A stretch of DNA of 64,000 bases from an uncultured Acidobacteriaceae bacterium (GTDB lineage: Bacteria > Acidobacteriota > Terriglobia > Terriglobales > Acidobacteriaceae), in the NCBI GenBank assembly GCA_937879855.1, contig CALFMO010000009.1, positions 1 through 64,000 on the forward strand. Reading direction: 5' to 3'. Position 1 is the stretch's first letter, and the number at the start of each line of letters is the position of its first letter. The notes beneath the pieces were generated by a model. That model was given only the letters and a program-made list of their open reading frames with translations, was not told the DNA's origin and ran no database searches. The position numbers were made by a program, and so were the translations under genes. Positions 59,427-64,000 of this stretch are shown piece after piece.

Positions 59427-60488
59427 TTAAGCGGACGTGAAGCGTACCAGCGCCCCCAACTTCTTCGCTGCCGCGCCAGAATCGATCGACTCGGCGGCAA
59501 GCGACACAGCTTCTGCAATGCGATCCGCTCTGCCTGCCGCCACGAGTGCGGCCGCGGCATTGAGGAGCACCACGTCACGCCTTGGCGACTTTTCTCCATC
59601 TAAAACGGCGCGAATGATCGCAGCATTCTCTGTCGCGTCGCCGCCGGAAATATCCTGGAGCGTGGCGCGCGCCATGCCAAACTCTTCCGGTTCCACTTCA
59701 TAAGACCGCACTGAGCCCTCGCGAGCCTCTGCCACGCGCGTTGTCCCCGTGATCGTAATTTCGTCGAGGCCGTCGAGGCCGTGCACGACCAACGCCCGAT
59801 GCAGGCCTAGCATGCTCAGCGCTTCGGCCAGTTTCTCGACGAGATCCAGCGAATACACTCCCACAACCTGCCCCGAGGCCCGTGCCGGATTGGTCAGCGG
59901 ACCGAGCAGGTTGAACATCGTGCGCATGCGAAGCTCGCGCCGCACGGTCTGCACTTGCTTCATCGCAGGGTGCAGGTTGGGCGCATATAAAAAACAGATT
60001 CCAACGTCGCGCAAGCATTGCGCCGCGCGCTCCGGCGAAAGTTGGATGTTTATGCCGAGAGCTTCCACCACATCGGCTGACCCGCATTTGGAGCTGATGC
60101 TGCGATTGCCGTGCTTGGCTACGCGCACGCCTGCCCCCGCCGTCACCAGCGCTGTAGCCGTGGAAATATTGAAAGTTCCGCTGGCGTCGCCGCCCGTGCC
60201 ACTAGTGTCGACCAGAGATTCTTTCGCCAAAGCGTCGCGGCCCGTACCAGTCACCGCGAGCGCCTCAGCAGCGCGAATCGGCAATGGTGCCGCCGCTTCG
60301 CGGATCGCCTCCGCGAAGCCAACAATTTCCTCGACAGTTTCACCCTTTATGCGCAGCGCGATTAAGAGTGCGGCAATTTGCGCGTCGGTGCATTTGCCGG
60401 TCAAAACCTCGGCCATCACGTCACGAGCTTCCGCGCGGTTGAGTGACTGGCTGTGGTTCGCGATGCGATGGAGCGCGTCAAGGATCAT
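59427..60488 (-). CDS. trpD: Anthranilate phosphoribosyltransferase
   Basis: 353 residues. The PRPP-binding GTGGDASGTFNIST and the KHGNRSISSKCGSADVVEAL segment, plus FLYAPNLHPAMKQVQTVRRE, RTMFNLLGPLTNPA and GLDEITITG, match TrpD. It transfers phosphoribose to anthranilate, step two of tryptophan synthesis. No other trp gene is in the window. Confidence 0.95.
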   Translation of the reverse strand: MILDALHRIANHSQSLNRAEARDVMAEVLTGKCTDAQIAALLIALRIKGETVEEIVGFAEAIREAAAPLPIRAAEALAVTGTGRDALAKESLVDTSGTGGDASGTFNISTATALVTAGAGVRVAKHGNRSISSKCGSADVVEALGINIQLSPERAAQCLRDVGICFLYAPNLHPAMKQVQTVRRELRMRTMFNLLGPLTNPARASGQVVGVYSLDLVEKLAEALSMLGLHRALVVHGLDGLDEITITGTTRVAEAREGSVRSYEVEPEEFGMARATLQDISGGDATENAAIIRAVLDGEKSPRRDVVLLNAAAALVAAGRADRIAEAVSLAAESIDSGAAAKKLGALVRFTSA

Positions 60489-60581
60489 GCGTCAGGCGGA
60501 ATTGTAAGGCATAATCTCGCACTCTGTTCGACGCGGCGGGTTCGTGCCACCTGATCGCATATGCCTACATCCAGACTTTCG

Positions 60582-61235
60582 CTATTTGGTCACGGCCGGC
60601 TGGTCCAGTCGCTCGGATAAATATTCGCGCCAGTTTTGGGGAAGGGCCTCGGTCTGAACCGCCTTGCAGAGGAGTTCCTGATTATATTTTTCTCGTACAA
60701 ACAGACGATTCAATTCCGCGATCGTAATTCCTTCATCGTTTCGCTTGAGTAACTCGAAGGCATCTCCCTCGGCGACTGAACCTTCCTGTTCGACGGAAAA
60801 GTAAAAGCCGCTGCGGCCGCTGACCAGAAAACGCTGCAGCATGTCATCGCGTTGAAACTTCGCAGCCAGCTTGTAGCACGGCGTACGCGGCTGGCGAACC
60901 ATCACGATCGCCGCGCCAATCTGAAAGCGGTCCCCCACATGAAGATCGTCTTCCAAAAGGCCCAACGTTGTGAAGTTTTCACCAAACATGCCCCATGGCA
61001 GATCGACACCTGGCAACTCCTGCCGCCAGAACGGATAATGCTCTGAGGGGTAGCCGTACACCGCTTTGTATGGACCACCGTGCGCACTGAGATCGGCCTG
61101 CCGGTCGCCATCCAGGTTCAAAGTGCGCAACTGCACCGGGCCGGAGACCGGCTGTTTGAAGATTCCTGTATTAATCGGCGTTCCTTTATAAACCATCATT
61201 CGCGGACGCGCGACGTTCAAGGACACAAGCTGCAC
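60582..61235 (-). CDS. MOSC-domain protein (YiiM-like)
   Basis: 217 residues from a GTG at 61235 (GGGGG 9 bases upstream). MOSC motifs: LDGDRQADLSAHGGPYKAVY, PWGMFGENFTTLG and QPRTPCYKLAAKFQ with the conserved cysteine. The C-terminal AITIAELNRLF-like three-helix extension is typical of YiiM. In E. coli YiiM reduces N-hydroxylated purine bases with a molybdenum cofactor; here the function is inferred. Confidence 0.85.
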   Translation of the reverse strand: MQLVSLNVARPRMMVYKGTPINTGIFKQPVSGPVQLRTLNLDGDRQADLSAHGGPYKAVYGYPSEHYPFWRQELPGVDLPWGMFGENFTTLGLLEDDLHVGDRFQIGAAIVMVRQPRTPCYKLAAKFQRDDMLQRFLVSGRSGFYFSVEQEGSVAEGDAFELLKRNDEGITIAELNRLFVREKYNQELLCKAVQTEALPQNWREYLSERLDQPAVTK

Positions 61236-61259
61236 GTTTAGTACCCCCAGAGTGGATTT

Positions 61260-61375
61260 CTGATTGATGATTGTTGATTGCAGATTTCCGATCCAGACCT
61301 CACGTCACGCCGAGATCCCCAATCGAACCGATCTTCATTCTGGAATCTAAAATCTGCAATCTGAAATTGTCTTGT
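61260..61375. repeat. Imperfect inverted repeat with AT-rich arms
   Basis: TGATTGTTGATTGCAGATTT on the left and AATCTGCAATCTGAAATT on the right pair as inverted copies. It lies in a 339-base spacer (61236-61574) that also holds a palindrome and the sucC promoter. Similar to the low-complexity blocks at 17095 and 54362. Confidence 0.5.
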
Positions 61376-61432
61376 TGGATGTTTAGACCGCGGAGAAAGT
61401 CGCAGCCCTCACCCGGTGGATGTACTTTTTCG

Positions 61433-61446
61433 GGAAAATATTTTCC
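61433..61446. promoter_or_regulatory. Perfect 14-base palindrome upstream of sucC
   Basis: GGAAAATATTTTCC, about 30 bases upstream of the -35 of sucC. Similar in core to the operator-like palindrome upstream of the MarR-GNAT gene at 47154. Candidate regulator-binding site. Confidence 0.4.
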
Positions 61447-61474
61447 TTCCGCCTGGATCAGAAACCCTTACTGT

Positions 61475-61502
61475 TTGCCCTAATTCCCTGCCGTTCTATA
61501 GA
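61475..61502 (+). promoter_or_regulatory. Promoter of sucCD
   Basis: TTGCCC, 16 bases, then TATAGA, with a leader of about 65 bases before the sucC ATG at 61575. Confidence 0.55.
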
Positions 61503-61574
61503 ATGACAGGTTTGCTGCCGCAGCGCGTCGCCGCAAGCGTGTTCCTTCCAATTCGTAGCTAACGAGTCGTCATT

Positions 61575-62771
61575 ATGAAAATCCACGAGTATCAGGCAAA
61601 GGCAATCCTCAAAAAATACGGCGTCAGTGTGCCGCGTGGGGCGATGGCCGCTTCCCAAGACGAGGCCGAAGCGGTCGCCCGAGAATTATTTAATTCCGGC
61701 GCGACGGGGGTCGTGATCAAGGCGCAGATCCACGCCGGAGGTCGCGGCAAGGGCGGCGGCGTAAAGATCGCCAAGTCGGTAAACGAGGCCGGCGACCTCG
61801 CCTTCAAGATGCTCGGCATGAAGTTGGTCACGCATCAGACCGGGCCTGAAGGCCGCATCGTACGCCGCCTGCTCATCGAAGAAACTCTGCCCATCGAAAA
61901 GGAACTTTACCTGGGCATTCTGGTCGACCGTGCCGAGGGCAAGCCGGTCTTCATGGCGTCGGCCGCCGGGGGGATGGAGATCGAGCAGGTCGCGGCGGAA
62001 AATCCGGATGCAATTTTGAAGCAGCACATCGATCCGGGTATGGGCCTGGAGGCATTTCAGGCGCGCAAGATCGCATTCAAGCTCGGGCTTAAGGCAGCGC
62101 AGATCAATCCTGCCGTGCAGTTCCTCACAAGTCTGTATAGGGCTTTTCTCGAAACCGATGCCTCGTTGCTCGAGATCAATCCTTTTATCACCACGACGGA
62201 TGGCCGTCTGTTCGCGCTCGACGCCAAGATTAATTTCGATGACAATGCGCTGTTTCGTCACGCCGATCTGCGCGAGTTGCGCGATATTACCGAAGAAGAT
62301 CCGCTGGAAGTGGAAGCGTCGAAGTACAGCCTGAACTACATCAAGCTCGATGGCAGCGTGGGCTGCATGGTCAATGGCGCGGGCCTGGCGATGGCGACCA
62401 TGGACATCATCAAGTACGCCGGCGGAATGCCTGCGAACTTCCTCGACGTGGGCGGAGGCGCCAGCTCCGAACAGGTTGCGCACGCCTTCGAGATTTTGCT
62501 CAGCGACAAGAATGTGAAGGCGGTGCTGATCAACATTTTCGGTGGAATCCTGCGCGTCGACACGCTGGCCACCGGCGTGGTCGAAGCCGCGCGCAAGACC
62601 AACATCAAGCTGCCGATCGTGTTGCGGCTGGAGGGAACCAACGTCGACGAAGGCAAGAAGATCCTGATGAACTCCGGATTTAACTTCGTCGTCACCGACA
62701 CCATGAAAGATGCGGCCGACAAAGTGGTCGCGGCCGCTCGCGGCACGGCTGGCTTAACGGAATGGCGGTAG
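61575..62771 (+). CDS. sucC: Succinyl-CoA synthetase beta subunit
   Basis: 398 residues. KIHEYQAKAILKKYGVSVPR starts the ATP-grasp domain; AQIHAGGRGKGGGVKIAKSV carries nucleotide-binding residues; the C-terminal CoA-ligase half has NGAGLAMATMDIIKYAGGMP, NFLDVGGGASSEQV and FGGILRVDTLATGV. Converts succinyl-CoA to succinate with NTP formation in the TCA cycle. Followed by sucD after 30 bases. Confidence 0.96.
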   Translation: MKIHEYQAKAILKKYGVSVPRGAMAASQDEAEAVARELFNSGATGVVIKAQIHAGGRGKGGGVKIAKSVNEAGDLAFKMLGMKLVTHQTGPEGRIVRRLLIEETLPIEKELYLGILVDRAEGKPVFMASAAGGMEIEQVAAENPDAILKQHIDPGMGLEAFQARKIAFKLGLKAAQINPAVQFLTSLYRAFLETDASLLEINPFITTTDGRLFALDAKINFDDNALFRHADLRELRDITEEDPLEVEASKYSLNYIKLDGSVGCMVNGAGLAMATMDIIKYAGGMPANFLDVGGGASSEQVAHAFEILLSDKNVKAVLINIFGGILRVDTLATGVVEAARKTNIKLPIVLRLEGTNVDEGKKILMNSGFNFVVTDTMKDAADKVVAAARGTAGLTEWR

Positions 62772-62801
62772 AGCGGAAGAAGCAGCGAGGAGTTTTTATT
62801 T

Positions 62802-63680
62802 ATGGCAATCCTGGTTAATAAGAACACGCGGGTGCTCGTGCAAGGACTGACCGGCCGTGAAGGCACGTTTCACGCGAAGGCGAGCGCCGCATACGGCACA
62901 CAAATTGTTGGCGGCGTCACCCCTGGCAAAGGCGGCACGACCCACGAAGGCTGGCCAATCTTCAACACGGTGCGCGATGCCGCCGACAAAACCGGAGCCA
63001 ATGCCACAGTCATCTTCGTGCCTCCAGCGTTTGCCGCCGACGCCATTATGGAAGCTGCCGACGCGGAAATCGACCTCATCGTCTGCATTACCGAGGGCAT
63101 CCCGACACTCGACATGGTGAAGGCGTGGGAGTTTCTCCAAGACCGTCGCTCGCGTCTGATTGGACCGAACTGCCCGGGAATCATCTCTCCCGGCAAGTGC
63201 AAGATTGGAATTATGCCCGCCTCGATTCACAAAGAAGGATCCATCGGTATCGTCTCGCGCTCGGGCACGCTGACCTACGAAGCGGTGCATCAACTCACGC
63301 AACGCGGCATCGGACAGTCGACCGCCATCGGCATTGGCGGCGATCCGATTATCGGCACGAATTTCATCGACGCGCTGGACTTGTTCAATCGCGATCCCGA
63401 AACCGAGGCTGTAATTATGATTGGCGAAATCGGCGGCAACGCCGAGGAGACCGCTGCGGAGTTTGTGAAGAGTCACATGAAGAAGCCAGTGGTGGGCTTT
63501 ATCGCAGGACAAACCGCGCCTCCGGGACGCCGCATGGGTCACGCGGGAGCGATTATCTCTGGCGGCAAAGGCACCGCTGCGGAGAAGATGAAAGCTCTGG
63601 AAGCTGCCGGAATCAGAGTCGCAAAATCCCCAGCCGCAATCGGCGAAACGCTGGCGGCGGCGCTAGGAGTGAACGTCTAA
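62802..63680 (+). CDS. sucD: Succinyl-CoA synthetase alpha subunit
   Basis: 292 residues. QGLTGREGTFHAKASAAYGT (CoA site), RLIGPNCPGIISPGKCKIGI, SRSGTLTYEAVHQLT and MGHAGAIISGGKGTA, where H is the phosphohistidine. Partner of SucC, same operon. Confidence 0.97.
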   Translation: MAILVNKNTRVLVQGLTGREGTFHAKASAAYGTQIVGGVTPGKGGTTHEGWPIFNTVRDAADKTGANATVIFVPPAFAADAIMEAADAEIDLIVCITEGIPTLDMVKAWEFLQDRRSRLIGPNCPGIISPGKCKIGIMPASIHKEGSIGIVSRSGTLTYEAVHQLTQRGIGQSTAIGIGGDPIIGTNFIDALDLFNRDPETEAVIMIGEIGGNAEETAAEFVKSHMKKPVVGFIAGQTAPPGRRMGHAGAIISGGKGTAAEKMKALEAAGIRVAKSPAAIGETLAAALGVNV

Positions 63681-63775
63681 GGCCAGTTGCCGCCACTTGT
63701 CGGCGCGAAGGATTATTCCCAGCACCTACGAATTAACACCCAAGACTTGAAGACCAAGGACGAACGACCCAACCT

Positions 63776-64000
63776 ATGAAGACTCTGCAACGCACCTTCA
63801 CCATCATCAAGCCCGACGCTGTCCGCAAGAACGCCGTCGGCGACATCATCGAACAATTTGAAAAGAATCACTTCCGGATTCTCGCCATGAAGATGCTGGA
63901 AATCTCCAAGCACCAGGCCGAGCAGTTCTATGCCGTGCATGCCGCACGCCCTTTTTTCAACACGCTCACCGATTTCATGTCCAGCGGACCGATCGTGGTG
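63776..64000 (+). CDS. ndk: Nucleoside diphosphate kinase, cut by the window end
   Basis: The first 75 codons of ndk: TLQRTFTIIKPDAVRKNAVG, then DIIEQFEKNHFRILAMKMLE and HAARPFFNTLTDFMSSGPIV, all typical of Ndk. The catalytic histidine (normally near residue 117) lies beyond the window. It follows sucD by about 95 bases, and NDK commonly associates functionally with succinyl-CoA synthetase, so the two may share a transcript. Confidence 0.93.
   Translation, partial: MKTLQRTFTIIKPDAVRKNAVGDIIEQFEKNHFRILAMKMLEISKHQAEQFYAVHAARPFFNTLTDFMSSGPIVV

Noticed and set aside
1..64000. CRISPR array, prophage or insertion sequence
   Set aside because: No regularly spaced direct repeats with unique spacers, no integrase, transposase or structural phage gene.

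Overview
The window is a GC-rich, densely coded bacterial chromosome segment with no phage, plasmid, IS element or CRISPR array. Several features suggest an Acidobacteriota genome, probably class Terriglobia. These are the mix of PilZ proteins, a zinc-ribbon Ser/Thr kinase, M61 and M28 secreted peptidases, DUF6599-type and serine hydrolase proteins, many TTG starts, and many short GC-rich palindromic intergenic repeats. The assignment is inference from content; no 16S gene is present.

Layout. 1-7.8 kb: tRNA-Thr, a zinc-ribbon membrane protein behind a promoter/terminator pair (possible small RNA or attenuator), a DUF6599-like exported protein, a PilZ protein next to a small Flp-type pilin, a TPR-AMIN-amidase, a lytic transglycosylase and an outer-membrane-like protein. 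8-16.6 kb: holB and tmk (replication), M61 and M28 peptidases, an orphan BrnA-type antitoxin, rnhB and a double-PilZ protein. 16.7-19.3 kb: the classical ribosome/tRNA operon rpsP-khpA-rimM-trmD-rplS. 19.3-25.8 kb: a ParE-type toxin/antitoxin pair, an alpha/beta hydrolase, a frameshifted RES-like gene, a thiolase, a phosphoesterase lipoprotein with tandem Ig-like repeats and an exported unknown. 25.9-30.4 kb: three regulators (LytTR response regulator, Crp/Fnr type with a long N-terminal extension, and a PAS-GAF sigma-54 activator). 30.9-36.7 kb: purS, glmS, an orphan VapB-like antitoxin and a serine hydrolase. 36.7-43 kb: a GT-C-like membrane protein, a zinc-ribbon Ser/Thr kinase with a polytopic C-terminus, a small membrane protein, a PilZ protein and a cupin. 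43.2-51 kb: dnaK, two small unknown genes, dnaJ, a MarR-GNAT fusion, an APC permease, a DUF2383 protein and an HspR-type repressor. 51-59.4 kb: HDAC-family hydrolase, flavin reductase, ffh, peroxiredoxin-like protein, rlmB, a peptidase-like protein lacking its catalytic Glu, and an MBL-fold ribonuclease-like protein with an apparent CTG start. 59.4-64 kb: trpD, MOSC protein, sucC-sucD (succinyl-CoA synthetase) and the start of ndk.

Functional links. The heat-shock genes (dnaK, dnaJ, hspR) sit within 8 kb, and a half HspR box overlaps the dnaK promoter. Translation and protein-export genes are spread over three blocks (rpsP operon, ffh, rlmB). sucCD-ndk links substrate-level NTP formation with NDP kinase. 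The strongest unexplained signals are the families of dispersed repeats (one copy inside an M28 peptidase reading frame), -10 boxes immediately in front of several ATGs (leaderless mRNAs), two genes whose best start is a CTG with an ideal Shine-Dalgarno, and a candidate small RNA or attenuator near 1.1 kb. I see no convincing wholly new multigene system.
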